From assembly GCF_019711515.1 (NCBI RefSeq), contig NZ_JAIGNO010000003.1, positions 124,001 to 188,000 on the forward strand: a stretch of DNA of 64,000 bases. Direction: 5' to 3'. Source of the DNA: Qipengyuania qiaonensis (GTDB taxonomy: Bacteria; Pseudomonadota; Alphaproteobacteria; Sphingomonadales; Sphingomonadaceae). The notes under the pieces were generated by a model. The model was not told the DNA's origin. It did no database searches and saw nothing but the letters and a program-made list of their open reading frames with translations. This document shows positions 1 to 7,821 of the stretch, piece by piece. Both the position numbers and the translations under genes were made by a program. Within the stretch, counting starts at the first letter, position 1. Every line of letters begins with the position of its first letter.

Positions 1-254
1 GCGCACGATTGCGGAGTGCATCCGCGTGCTCCCGGTATCATGTCCCAACCGTCCGGAAGCGAACGACCTGGGCGGCCCGTCATAGGGTAGGCGTAGACGA
101 CGATCACACCCTCCAGAGAAGAAGGATCGACAAATCGGCCTGACGTCGATGCAAGAGAAACCTGAGGCATGCGCTTGCCCGGAAGATGCGCGGCACCGCC
201 GTCATCGCTCGGTTGCGGCAGTTGGCTCCAGTCGACGGATTCCAGCGTATTCAT
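1..254 (-). CDS. Peroxiredoxin (redoxin family), 3' part cut by the window edge
   Basis: A minus-strand frame opens with ATG at 254 and stays open for 84 codons to the left edge. The visible protein has the pattern of a thioredoxin-fold peroxiredoxin: a VVYAYP strand (residues 52-57), a TGRPG turn (59-63), a DGWDMIPGARG stretch (68-78) and a C-T-P-Q-S-C motif (79-84) carrying the likely peroxidatic Cys79 and a second Cys84. Members reduce peroxides in the cytoplasm. It is divergent from the beta-lactamase, sharing a 202-bp intergenic region. No strong ribosome binding site precedes the ATG. The C-terminal part is outside the window, so completeness cannot be judged. Confidence 0.82.
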   Translation of the reverse strand, partial: MNTLESVDWSQLPQPSDDGGAAHLPGKRMPQVSLASTSGRFVDPSSLEGVIVVYAYPMTGRPGRSLPDGWDMIPGARGCTPQSC

Positions 255-390
255 GAGGTTACTTTTCCCGATACTCGTCAAGGGGGAGGATGTCGCGGTT
301 GATAAAGATATGTTCGCTGCGTTTCGGCTACGAGTGCCGATTGGCGGCAAACGAGAGAAGCCAACCGGTTTGCCGCAAAGCCGATTCATT

Positions 391-405
391 GCGGGAACAT
401 CCCGC
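391..405. promoter_or_regulatory. Perfect inverted repeat between peroxiredoxin and beta-lactamase genes
   Basis: GCGGGA-ACA-TCCCGC is a perfect 6-bp inverted repeat with a 3-base spacer, about 50 bp upstream of the beta-lactamase start. It has the shape of a dimeric repressor site. No regulator gene lies next to it, so the binding protein is unknown and chance occurrence in GC-rich DNA is possible. Confidence 0.3.
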
Positions 406-456
406 TCTGGTAAAGACTTATCACTACTCGTGTATATTATAGGTGGATCAAACACC

Positions 457-1383
457 ATGCTTTCAACCGGATTGAAATTGACGCGGCGCCTTTACGCAGC
501 CCTTGTTGTCGGCTTGTGCGCCGCGTCGGCAGGCTGCGCGTCGGTCGCCGGACCGGCGAACTTTTCCGGTACGCAGAGCAGCATGCAAGCCGCAGCAGGC
601 TGCGACAGCCTTCCGGATAAAATGAAAGCGACGATGGTGATTTATCAGCCCGGCGCCGAGCGAATGCTGGTGTGTAATTCAGCGCGCTCCGAGCAGCGCT
701 TTGTCCCGGCCTCGACCTTCAAGATTCCCCATACGCTCATCGCGCTCGAGACCGGCGCTGTAGCCGACGAGAATGCAAAATTCAGGTGGGATGGGAAAGA
801 TCGCGGTGTTCCCGCCTGGAACGGGGACAAGAGCCTGGCCGAGGCAGTGCCCGCTTCGGCCGTATGGGTCTTCCAGGCGATCGCTCACAGTGTTGGGACG
901 CAGCGTGAGCAGGCGTGGGTGGAGCGATTGGGTTACGGCAACGAGAATGTCGGACCGGAAGCCGACCTGCGCCACTTCTGGCTCAGCGGACCCCTCACGA
1001 TCAGCGCGGTCGAACAGGTGACTTTCCTGGAGCGCCTGCGTAACGGCACGCTCGATGCGTCCGCATCCTCTATGGACCGGACCAGGCGGATCATACGAAT
1101 GGATCCCGCAAGCGACGGCAGCGCGATTTACGGGAAGACGGGGGCCATGCTTCCGATCGACGACGACGGGTTTCTGCACAAGGAAACCGACGGACTGTTG
1201 CGATCGGACATGGAGCGGACCGGTTGGTTCGTCGGCTGGATAGAACGACCCGAGTCAGCGGGCGGCCCGGTCTACTTCGCGATGAATCTCGATCTCACCC
1301 TCGCCGGTGCGATGGACGCTCGCACGAAAGGCGCCTTCAGCGTCCTGGCGGCAAATGGATTTCCTGTTCCCGCAGCCAAATGA
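457..1383 (+). CDS. Class D (OXA-type) beta-lactamase, predicted lipoprotein
   Basis: The 308-residue product is a serine beta-lactamase of class D. All hallmarks are in order: S-T-F-K (86-89, catalytic Ser86 and the Lys that is normally carboxylated), S-A-V (134-136), Y-G-N (160-162) and K-T-G (227-229), followed by a WFVGW strand. The N-terminus is a signal peptide ending in S-A-G-C with Cys27 as the lipidation site, so the enzyme should be membrane-anchored facing the periplasm. The ATG at 457 is chosen because AGGTGG lies 10 bases upstream and the signal peptide starts there; the frame is open further upstream but that stretch lacks any domain. Class D enzymes hydrolyse penicillins and sometimes carbapenems; the spectrum cannot be told from sequence. 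Confidence 0.93.
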   Translation: MLSTGLKLTRRLYAALVVGLCAASAGCASVAGPANFSGTQSSMQAAAGCDSLPDKMKATMVIYQPGAERMLVCNSARSEQRFVPASTFKIPHTLIALETGAVADENAKFRWDGKDRGVPAWNGDKSLAEAVPASAVWVFQAIAHSVGTQREQAWVERLGYGNENVGPEADLRHFWLSGPLTISAVEQVTFLERLRNGTLDASASSMDRTRRIIRMDPASDGSAIYGKTGAMLPIDDDGFLHKETDGLLRSDMERTGWFVGWIERPESAGGPVYFAMNLDLTLAGAMDARTKGAFSVLAANGFPVPAAK

Positions 1384-1542
1384 TCGCCTGCGGTCGTGAC
1401 GCTGAGAAACGCGGCGATGCGGTTTGCGTCTGTTTTCGAATGACAGGCCCCGGACTATGAAGGAGACAGGGACTCTGAGTCGAATTGGCGCCTGCCCAGA
1501 TCAGCACTCCGAATCTCTTAATCTCCCCCGCTGGAGTTGAAT

Positions 1543-2427
1543 GTGTTCAAAGGATCAATTCCAGCCCTCATTACGCCGTTCGATATTGACGGACGTTTCA
1601 ATGCAACTGCTTATGCGGCGCATATCGACCGTTTGATCGACGCTGGCAGTTCCGCACTGGTGGCGTGTGGTACCACCGGAGAAGCGGCCACACTCTCGTT
1701 TGAAGAGCATTTCGAAGTCGTGGCAGCGTGCGTGAAGGCGGCACGAGCGCGGGTGCCGGTCATTGCGGGAACGGGGTCGAACGATACCCGCATTGCGGTG
1801 CGGAATCTCGAGGCTGCCGAAAAGGCAGGAGCGGACGCCGCCCTGATTGTTGCGCCATACTACAACAGGCCAAACTCGGACGGTCTGTTACAACATTTTT
1901 CTCTGCTCGCTGAAGCTTCGGAATTGCCGATCCTTCTTTACAATGTTCCGGGAAGGACGGTGGCGGATCTGACGCCTGATCTGGTGATCGAACTGGCCCG
2001 TCGGTATCCTGAAAAAATCGTCGGACTGAAGGATTCCAGCGGCGATCTCGGACGCGTCGAGCTTCACCGAAAGGAAATCGGCCAAGAATTTGCACTCATT
2101 ACGGGCAACGACGACCAGGCTCTGAAATTCGCTCGCCTCGGCGGGTGTGGCTGCATCTCCGTAACCGCCAACGTTGCGCCGCACTTGTGCGCGGAGTTTC
2201 AGACCGCCGTCGCAAGCGGCGATTGGGACAAAGCAGAGGCTATCGACAAGCGCCTCCAGCCGCTGCACGCGGCAATGTTTTCCGATGCATCGCCCGGTCC
2301 TGCAAAGTTCGCTATCGCATCGCTGGTGCCGGATTTTCCGCACGGCTTGCGTCTCCCCATGACATGGCCCGGAGTACAATCTCGCGCATGCGTGACCGCC
2401 GCGCTGCAAACCGCCGGGCTACAATGA
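1543..2427 (+). CDS. dapA: 4-hydroxy-tetrahydrodipicolinate synthase (DapA-like)
   Basis: Family member that condenses pyruvate with aspartate semialdehyde in lysine/diaminopimelate synthesis. The 294-residue TIM barrel shows GTTGEAATL (43-51), the PYYN loop (105-108), Tyr133 in LLYNVPGRT and the Schiff-base Lys163 in GLKDSSGD. Start: GTG 1543 is preferred over TTG 1537 because the GGAG at 1533-1536 is correctly spaced only for the GTG, and homologues begin MF-x-GSIPAL. Only 4 bases separate it from a following AraC regulator. This accessory setting suggests it may be a paralogue or a related lyase of the DapA/NanA superfamily rather than the housekeeping copy; the active-site set fits DapA well. 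Confidence 0.85.
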   Translation: MFKGSIPALITPFDIDGRFNATAYAAHIDRLIDAGSSALVACGTTGEAATLSFEEHFEVVAACVKAARARVPVIAGTGSNDTRIAVRNLEAAEKAGADAALIVAPYYNRPNSDGLLQHFSLLAEASELPILLYNVPGRTVADLTPDLVIELARRYPEKIVGLKDSSGDLGRVELHRKEIGQEFALITGNDDQALKFARLGGCGCISVTANVAPHLCAEFQTAVASGDWDKAEAIDKRLQPLHAAMFSDASPGPAKFAIASLVPDFPHGLRLPMTWPGVQSRACVTAALQTAGLQ

Positions 2428-2431
2428 GGAG

Positions 2432-3163
2432 ATGAGCGCACCCCAGTCTGTACCGCCGCCGAGGTCGCGGCGCATTTCTACAGACCTTTCCCGCCTGCCG
2501 CTGTCGGGTGGCATCCAGTCGTTGGGGGGAGGTATGCCGCGGCACCGGCACGCCCACGCCTACCTCGCTTTGGTTCTCGAAGGCGGTTATGTCGAACGCG
2601 GCGGCCGCGGTCGGTGGCAGGTCGAGCCCGGTGAGATCGTCTGCCATGGGCCCTTCGAGGCGCATGACGATATCGAGGTGAGCGCGGGCACACGCATCTT
2701 CAATCTGGCCCTTGCTACTTTACCGGACCTGCCGGCAGTGTTCACGATCGACAATCCCGACGACCTGCTTCGCCTGCATGAGGGCGACACGCTCGACGCA
2801 AATGACGTTCTGCGAAGCGCTCGCGCCAGTCCTCGAAGGTACTGCGACTGGATAGACGAGTTGGCCGACCACCTCGTGACGAACCCGATCGCAATCGGTG
2901 ACTGGTGCAAGGTTAATAACCGGTCCCCAGCCTATGTCAGCCGCGCTTTCTCCAAAACATTCGGCACTTCGCCTGCTGCATTTCGGCTGGAAGCCCAAGT
3001 TCAGCAGGCGCTGCGGTTGATCGACGGACGCGAGTTGTCGCTGGCCGGAATTGCCGCAGAAGCTGGCTTCGCCGACCAAGCGCATATGACAAGGGCAGTG
3101 AAGGCCGTGACTGGTCAGACGCCCGGTAAAAGACAAAGGGTCAAATCCATTCAAGATCGGTGA
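2432..3163 (+). CDS. AraC-family transcriptional regulator
   Basis: A 243-residue protein with an N-terminal cupin-like sensing region (HRHAHAYLALVLEG near residues 37-50) and a C-terminal double helix-turn-helix of AraC type (about 140-240; the last HTH reads AGIAAEAGFADQAHMTRAVK). It starts 4 bases after the dapA-like stop codon, with GAGGAG directly abutting the ATG, so translation is probably coupled to the upstream gene. It may control the dapA-like gene or the following genes; the ligand is unknown. Confidence 0.85.
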   Translation: MSAPQSVPPPRSRRISTDLSRLPLSGGIQSLGGGMPRHRHAHAYLALVLEGGYVERGGRGRWQVEPGEIVCHGPFEAHDDIEVSAGTRIFNLALATLPDLPAVFTIDNPDDLLRLHEGDTLDANDVLRSARASPRRYCDWIDELADHLVTNPIAIGDWCKVNNRSPAYVSRAFSKTFGTSPAAFRLEAQVQQALRLIDGRELSLAGIAAEAGFADQAHMTRAVKAVTGQTPGKRQRVKSIQDR

Positions 3164-3173
3164 TCGTGATCAC
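3160..3173. promoter_or_regulatory. Palindrome over the AraC stop codon, upstream of the next gene
   Basis: GTGATC-GT-GATCAC is a perfect 6-bp inverted repeat ending 5 bases before the ATG of the gene at 3179. It could be an operator for that gene, possibly bound by the neighbouring AraC protein, or only chance. No T-run follows it, so it is not an intrinsic terminator. Confidence 0.25.
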
Positions 3174-3178
3174 GTCAG

Positions 3179-4249
3179 ATGCTGCCGCGATATCTAGCTT
3201 TCGGAGTATGCATGTTTTTTTCGATCCTACTGATGGTGGCAGCGCCGAATTCACCGGTACAGTCCGACATTCAAGATACGACCCCGGAGACGGCGGCGCA
3301 GCTTAAGAAGGGGGTAGGTGCCATCCTGCGCGCCGACACGGCAGAAGCGCGCGCATTGCTCATGCAAATCCCAGAACAGGAGCTCGACAAGGAAGATCGG
3401 CAGTTCCGCACCTGCGCGCTGTCGCGCCTTGGGCCGTTTCAAGCGCGCATCGAGCATAACCATCACTTCGAAGAGGCGCTGCTCGCCAGGTATCGGCAGT
3501 ACTGGAACGAAGCTGCGGCAGCCGGTGCCGACCGCGACCGTCTGGAGGATGCACTACGGACCGACCTGGCAAACATGCTCCACTTGGAGCGCAGCGCGCA
3601 GTGGGACAGCGTCGAAGCCGCACTTGTCGCGGCGCTGGGGAAGCGCGGCTATCATGCTCAGCTGGGCAGGACAGGCCTGCTGCGCGAGCTGATGGTATGG
3701 CGCAAGCAAATCGAGAAGCGCGAGCAGGTAGACCTTCCGGGAGGCACGACGCAGACCCTTGTTACGTATCTCGACGATTTCGACAGCCGAGGGTGGAGCA
3801 GCTGGTTCACCTGCGACAGGACAGGCACCGGCGGGTGGACAACGGACGAAGGTCTGTTCGTCATCGTGCCTGCATACAAAAGCCTCGACGACGAGCATTT
3901 CCGTATCAACTTCCTCGCCCACGAGAGCCAGCATTTTGCGGACAAGGCCCGCTATTCGGGGCTGGCCAACTGGGAACTGGAATACCGCGCCAAGCTCGTT
4001 GAAGTGGCGTTGGCGGATACGACGCTGGTACGGGTGCTTGACGGCTTTGCGGCAAACCAGAGCGGAAATCCGGACGAGCCCCATAGTTTTGCCAACAGAA
4101 TGGTCCTCGAAGCTCTTAGAGCCCGGCTCGGCTGCGCCGAAGGTGCGTCGCTTGCGACTGTTCCAGCCGAAAAGGTGAAAGCTGCCGCACTCGGCGAGCT
4201 GGCTGCAGACACGGACGCACGCGAATCCGCCGACGATGCTACGCCCTGA
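3179..4249 (+). CDS. Uncharacterised protein with HExxH metallopeptidase-like motif
   Basis: A 356-residue product with a hydrophobic N-terminus (residues 5-22) that looks like a signal peptide or anchor. The only recognisable motif is H-E-S-Q-H at 248-252, followed by acidic residues in WELEYRAKLVE (265-275) at a distance compatible with a gluzincin-type third zinc ligand. The central part (60-180) is rich in helix-forming and charged residues. I infer an exported zinc-dependent peptidase-like protein, but the family is not recognised and the HExxH could be fortuitous. It follows the AraC regulator by 15 bases and may be co-transcribed with it. Confidence 0.6.
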   Translation: MLPRYLAFGVCMFFSILLMVAAPNSPVQSDIQDTTPETAAQLKKGVGAILRADTAEARALLMQIPEQELDKEDRQFRTCALSRLGPFQARIEHNHHFEEALLARYRQYWNEAAAAGADRDRLEDALRTDLANMLHLERSAQWDSVEAALVAALGKRGYHAQLGRTGLLRELMVWRKQIEKREQVDLPGGTTQTLVTYLDDFDSRGWSSWFTCDRTGTGGWTTDEGLFVIVPAYKSLDDEHFRINFLAHESQHFADKARYSGLANWELEYRAKLVEVALADTTLVRVLDGFAANQSGNPDEPHSFANRMVLEALRARLGCAEGASLATVPAEKVKAAALGELAADTDARESADDATP

Positions 4250-4289
4250 GGCCGCGAGAGCGCCGGGTTCGCGCAAACGCCTGCCAGCG

Positions 4290-5204
4290 ATGAACATGAC
4301 CGGAAGGACGGCCGCATTGTTCACGGTCCTGATCTGGGCCGGGTCCTTCCTGGCAATCCACGACGGCGTTGCAGCGGCGTCATCGCTCGAATTGGCGGCC
4401 GCACGGTTTGCGATCGTTGGTTTGCTTGCTGTCGGCTGGCTTGCATTCGCGCGAGGACCCAAACCCGGTCGCCAAGACATCGGGCGTCTCGCTGCATGTG
4501 GAGCAATAGGAATAGCGGGCTACAACGCGGTGCTTGGTTGGGGAGAGGAGCTGACCGGGCCGGCGGTTGCCGGCTTCATCGTCGCAGGGCAGGTGGTGTG
4601 GGCAAAGCTCATCGATCGGTCGGATCGGAATACGCGCCTGACCGTGACACTGTCGACGGGCGTCGCCTTGCTCGTGATCGGATCAGCCGCGATGACAGCG
4701 TGCGGAGCCGACGCGATAAGCGCCAAGGGGGTCGCATTGTGCAGTATAGCCTCATTCTTGTCCGGTATCTATCTCGTTATCCAGCGGCCCTTGGTCCGAA
4801 CATATGGTCCGGTTACCAGCGCAGCAGCGACCATCGGCTGCGGCGCCGTCATGCTTGCCCCGTGGACGGCCGCGGGCTTGAGCAAGACAGTTTCGAGTGC
4901 CGAGGTATTCTGGCCCGTCGCCTATCTTTCGCTTGCAGCGGGCGCAGTGGCTTACTGTACCTGGATGAGGGCAATAGACGAGCTCGGTCCCGCAAAGGCT
5001 GCGCGCTATCTGATCCTGCTGGCTCCACTCGCGGCCGCGATGGAATGGGTAAGGAACCCTGCGGCCGTAAGTCCCGTCATTCTATTCGGAGGCTCATGCT
5101 GCGTTCTGGGAGGGCTCGTCGCCATGGTGCCGAGTGGGTCAACGCTTCAGGCGGCGGGAGGGCGTGCGACGATGTTGGCGCCCGATGTCAAGCGGGTCAG
5201 ATGA
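4290..5204 (+). CDS. EamA/DMT-superfamily transporter
   Basis: A 304-residue inner-membrane protein with about ten hydrophobic segments arranged as two EamA repeats. Typical features are the first segment LFTVLIWAGSFLAIHDG, the end of repeat one at GPAVAGFIVAGQVVWAKLI, and the repeat-two stretch AYLSLAAGAVAYCTWMRAIDELGPAKAARY. Members export metabolites or amino acids. The ATG at 4290 (or 4296) is preferred to an upstream ATG at 4236 that would overlap the previous gene and add a polar, unconserved leader. Substrate unknown. Confidence 0.82.
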   Translation: MNMTGRTAALFTVLIWAGSFLAIHDGVAAASSLELAAARFAIVGLLAVGWLAFARGPKPGRQDIGRLAACGAIGIAGYNAVLGWGEELTGPAVAGFIVAGQVVWAKLIDRSDRNTRLTVTLSTGVALLVIGSAAMTACGADAISAKGVALCSIASFLSGIYLVIQRPLVRTYGPVTSAAATIGCGAVMLAPWTAAGLSKTVSSAEVFWPVAYLSLAAGAVAYCTWMRAIDELGPAKAARYLILLAPLAAAMEWVRNPAAVSPVILFGGSCCVLGGLVAMVPSGSTLQAAGGRATMLAPDVKRVR

Positions 5205-5234
5205 AGTCGCACCGGGCTCTTGAAGAGCAGTAAC

Positions 5235-5786
5235 CTAATCAAGCCCTGCGGCGCGGCGCTTGGCGGAGGCCAGCTCGGCCCTGACGTCCCGGTCCGATGC
5301 GGTCTGCGAACCGAGATGGTCGCGGCGCAGTTGGTCCATAAAAGCTGCGAGCATCGGTGCGCCTCCCTCTTCGAGAGCTTGATTTCGCGCAGCGAGTTCA
5401 TCAGTCACCGGAAGATGCCGGCGTCCCCACGCGCCCATGGAAACAAGGACCGGCAAGAGCTGGATTCCCTTTTCGGTCAGATCATAGCGAACTTTCTGGC
5501 TGTGCGACGAGTCGTCTTTCTTGGTCACGATACCCGCCACTTCGAGGCGCCTGAGCCTGTCTGCGAGCATGTTCGAAGCGATGTTCTCGATAGACCCGCG
5601 CATCAGATCGCCAAAGTGATGGCGGTCAGCGAACATCATGTCTCTGATGAGGATGAGGCTCCATCGGTCGCCAAGGACTTCGAGGGTGAGATTGATCGGG
5701 CAGCCCGACCGGATCTGCTTTTCTTGCGAGCTGGACACGGTCGGACAGGAGTAAACGTTCCGATCCTCCTTAACAACTAGTTGCAT
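5235..5786 (-). CDS. HxlR-family transcriptional regulator
   Basis: A 183-residue winged-helix regulator. The HxlR hallmark SGCPINLTLEVLGDRWSLILIRD is at about 27-49 (split here by its conserved Cys29), followed by FGDLMRGSIENIASNMLADRLRRL (58-81) and the wing. The conserved cysteine is often redox- or electrophile-sensing in this family. It is divergent from a DHFR-like reductase, and two palindromes in the shared 64-bp region, one covering its own start codon, suggest autorepression and control of the neighbour. Confidence 0.9.
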   Translation of the reverse strand: MQLVVKEDRNVYSCPTVSSSQEKQIRSGCPINLTLEVLGDRWSLILIRDMMFADRHHFGDLMRGSIENIASNMLADRLRRLEVAGIVTKKDDSSHSQKVRYDLTEKGIQLLPVLVSMGAWGRRHLPVTDELAARNQALEEGGAPMLAAFMDQLRRDHLGSQTASDRDVRAELASAKRRAAGLD

Positions 5787-5819
5787 TCTGCAAGTGGTTT
5801 AGATATGCAAGCGGTTGCA
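5781..5819. promoter_or_regulatory. Two palindromic operator candidates for the HxlR regulator
   Basis: TTGCA-TTC-TGCAA (5781-5793) and TGCAA-GCGG-TTGCA (5806-5819) share the half-site TGCAA and also form a direct repeat TGCAAG(T/C)GGTT. The first covers the HxlR start codon (complement of 5784-5786). Position and symmetry fit binding by dimers of the adjacent regulator, acting on both divergent genes. Confidence 0.6.
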
Positions 5820-5850
5820 GTTTTTCTCCTGACGATACGGAGTTTTATAT

Positions 5851-6387
5851 ATGCCCGTCACCGCCCAGTTGAACGTTACACCCGATGGGTTTTGCGACCA
5901 CGACGATGTCGTAATCGACGACGACTTCATGCGCTTCGCGATCGCCTGCCTTGACGAGGCGCAGCGTCTCGTTCTCGGACGAAAGTCATACGAACTTTTC
6001 GTGTCCCACTGGCCGAAGGCGGCGCACGATAAGACCTTGCCGGAAATGGAACAGAAACTGGGTCAGGCCATCGACGGAATTGATCGTACCCTCGTGTCTC
6101 GCTCGCTCGAAACCAGCGACTGGACGGGAACCACGATTTTGCCCGAACTCGACCGAGCCGCAGCCGAAAAGCTGCGCTCGCAAGGCGATATCCTCATTCT
6201 CGGCAGCCCTTCCGTAATCGACCAGTTCGCCCAATGGCGTCTGCTCGACCGGCTCCTGCTGTCGGTTCACCCGACAATGGGCGGAAATGGGAAAAGGCTG
6301 TTCGACGGCAGAATACCAAGCGAAATGAAATTCGTCCGCGGGTTCGAGACCGGCGCTGATGTGAGAACTTTCGAATTCTCGCTTTAG
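5851..6387 (+). CDS. Dihydrofolate-reductase-like protein (RibD C-terminal family)
   Basis: A 178-residue protein of the RibD C-terminal/DHFR-like fold: VTAQLNVTPDGF at the N-terminus, LVLGRKSYELF (residues 41-51), an ILILGSPSVIDQF segment (116-128) and LLLSVHPTMGGNGKRLF (137-153). Relatives bind NADPH and reduce small molecules; the substrate of this stand-alone subfamily is generally unknown. It is divergent from the HxlR gene, a common arrangement for stress-induced reductases. Confidence 0.85.
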   Translation: MPVTAQLNVTPDGFCDHDDVVIDDDFMRFAIACLDEAQRLVLGRKSYELFVSHWPKAAHDKTLPEMEQKLGQAIDGIDRTLVSRSLETSDWTGTTILPELDRAAAEKLRSQGDILILGSPSVIDQFAQWRLLDRLLLSVHPTMGGNGKRLFDGRIPSEMKFVRGFETGADVRTFEFSL

Positions 6388-6464
6388 GCGGGCGAGTCTC
6401 CGCAGTGGCCGGCGTTGAAATTGTCGCGACATTCGGTTTGCGCCGTCAATGCGGTCTGCCGCCT

Positions 6465-6770
6465 TCAGCCTCTGAACCCTTCCCCCTGTCCGCGGTGAAG
6501 CGCGATTTCTTCTCGGGCCGCTTGTGTAAAGCCGGCGATGTCTTCCGTCATGAGCGTTCCCGCCTCGCGCCACGCCCAGGCGAGGACCTCGGCAGCTCTC
6601 TGCTGGAGCATCTCGTCTTCGTCGGCATTGCGTGCGGTCGTAAGAAGTGCCGCGCGACCTTCTTCAAGGATCCCGATCATGCGCGCCGCATAGTCCCTTT
6701 CCCAATCCTCCGATCTTTCATCCAGATAGACTGCCAAGGCGTCCTCAGGCGTTTCTGGTACAGGTTGCAT
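6465..6770 (-). CDS. Small uncharacterised protein
   Basis: A 101-residue acidic, mostly helical protein with no recognised domain. The complement strand shows AAGGAG about 9 bases upstream of the ATG at 6770, which supports real translation. A W-A-W-R-E-A stretch (65-70) is the only distinctive feature. It lies between the DHFR-like gene and another minus-strand unknown. Function not recognised. Confidence 0.55.
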   Translation of the reverse strand: MQPVPETPEDALAVYLDERSEDWERDYAARMIGILEEGRAALLTTARNADEDEMLQQRAAEVLAWAWREAGTLMTEDIAGFTQAAREEIALHRGQGEGFRG

Positions 6771-6886
6771 CGTGCGTTCTCCTTACTTCCGCAGAAAAGC
6801 GAATTGTGCCGATCAGTGAGAATATCGCTCGCATCGGTTCGATCGAAAAATTGCCAACTTCGGCCGAAGTGGAGCGGCGCGCCAAG

Positions 6887-7729
6887 TCAGTAACCGAACC
6901 TGGAGAGATACTCTTCCTCGGTTTCAGCGCGCAGATCGATGCCGGCGGCCGCCTCCAACGCCCCTGCTCGCTGCCTGAATTCGGTCGCTACAGGCTTGCC
7001 GAGGTAACGATCTGCCAGCGCCGACAGATAGTGCAGCGAATGCGCTTCGCGCAGCAGTGCAGACACAACCGGGTCGCCCCAATCGGCGGTCGCAACCGGA
7101 AAGCGCAGGTCAGGGCTGAAGAAGCCGGCGGGTCGCTTCTGCGTCGTCCAGATAAACGGAACGTCCGGGATCAGGTCAACCTCTTGCGCCACGGCTGCCT
7201 GTTCCTCGCAAACCCGCTCACGCACTTCATCCGGCGTAAGCGGAAAGAGCTGTTTGTGCTTAACAACCTCATAGGCAAAACTTGCGACCGCCTCGATTTC
7301 CGGCACAAGCAGTTCGCACATGCTGGCTCTCATGACACCGAACATTCTCGCCATGTCACCGGCGTCAGCGCGCCAGTGCGGTTGGCCATCACCGGTCCAC
7401 AAGTGGAGAACGTGGCGCGGCCTGAAAACTTCAGCAGGCTTCGGCGAATAGCGCCCTTGAGGGTCTCGCCGCACAGAACAGTCGGGGTGCTCCATCGCTG
7501 GATGAAAAACCGAAAGTTCGACACTCACTCCGTACGGTTCGCCAAGGTCGCGCCTGCGCGGTTCGGGAATAAGGTGAAGCCTGAGGAACCGGTCCGGACG
7601 CTCAGCCGATCCATCCCAGCGCTCGCTGATCGAGGATGTTACTCGCTGAAACCCCAGATCACGAAACAGCGGGAGGATCAGTCTGCGGATTTCGGCAGCA
7701 GCCGCCTTGTCCAACACATCGATGGCCAT
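6887..7729 (-). CDS. Uncharacterised protein, possibly DUF4304-like N-terminus
   Basis: A 280-residue soluble protein. The ATG at 7729 is chosen because a G-rich stretch (GGGGGTGGG on the coding strand) precedes it and the upstream extension is basic and low in complexity. Residues 8-60 (LFRDLGF, RFLRLHLIPEP, GVSVELSVFHP) resemble the start of DUF4304-type proteins of unknown function; the remainder is not recognised. It is transcribed towards the small gene at 6465 and is divergent from a broken DoxX gene. Confidence 0.6.
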   Translation of the reverse strand: MAIDVLDKAAAAEIRRLILPLFRDLGFQRVTSSISERWDGSAERPDRFLRLHLIPEPRRRDLGEPYGVSVELSVFHPAMEHPDCSVRRDPQGRYSPKPAEVFRPRHVLHLWTGDGQPHWRADAGDMARMFGVMRASMCELLVPEIEAVASFAYEVVKHKQLFPLTPDEVRERVCEEQAAVAQEVDLIPDVPFIWTTQKRPAGFFSPDLRFPVATADWGDPVVSALLREAHSLHYLSALADRYLGKPVATEFRQRAGALEAAAGIDLRAETEEEYLSRFGY

Positions 7730-7821
7730 GCCCACCCCCAACCGCCGTCGCTTGATCCGGAGTATCCGATCAAATGCGCTGCGCAAACTGAAAATCAAAT
7801 CAACACGAATGGAAAACGACT

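Noticed and set aside
169-456. N-terminal extension of the beta-lactamase frame
   Set aside because: The lipoprotein signal peptide and AGGTGG fix the start at 457, and the region is occupied by the divergent peroxiredoxin start and promoter.
4236-4289. Upstream start for the DMT transporter
   Set aside because: It would overlap the previous gene and add a polar leader before the first membrane helix; ATG 4290 fits the family better.
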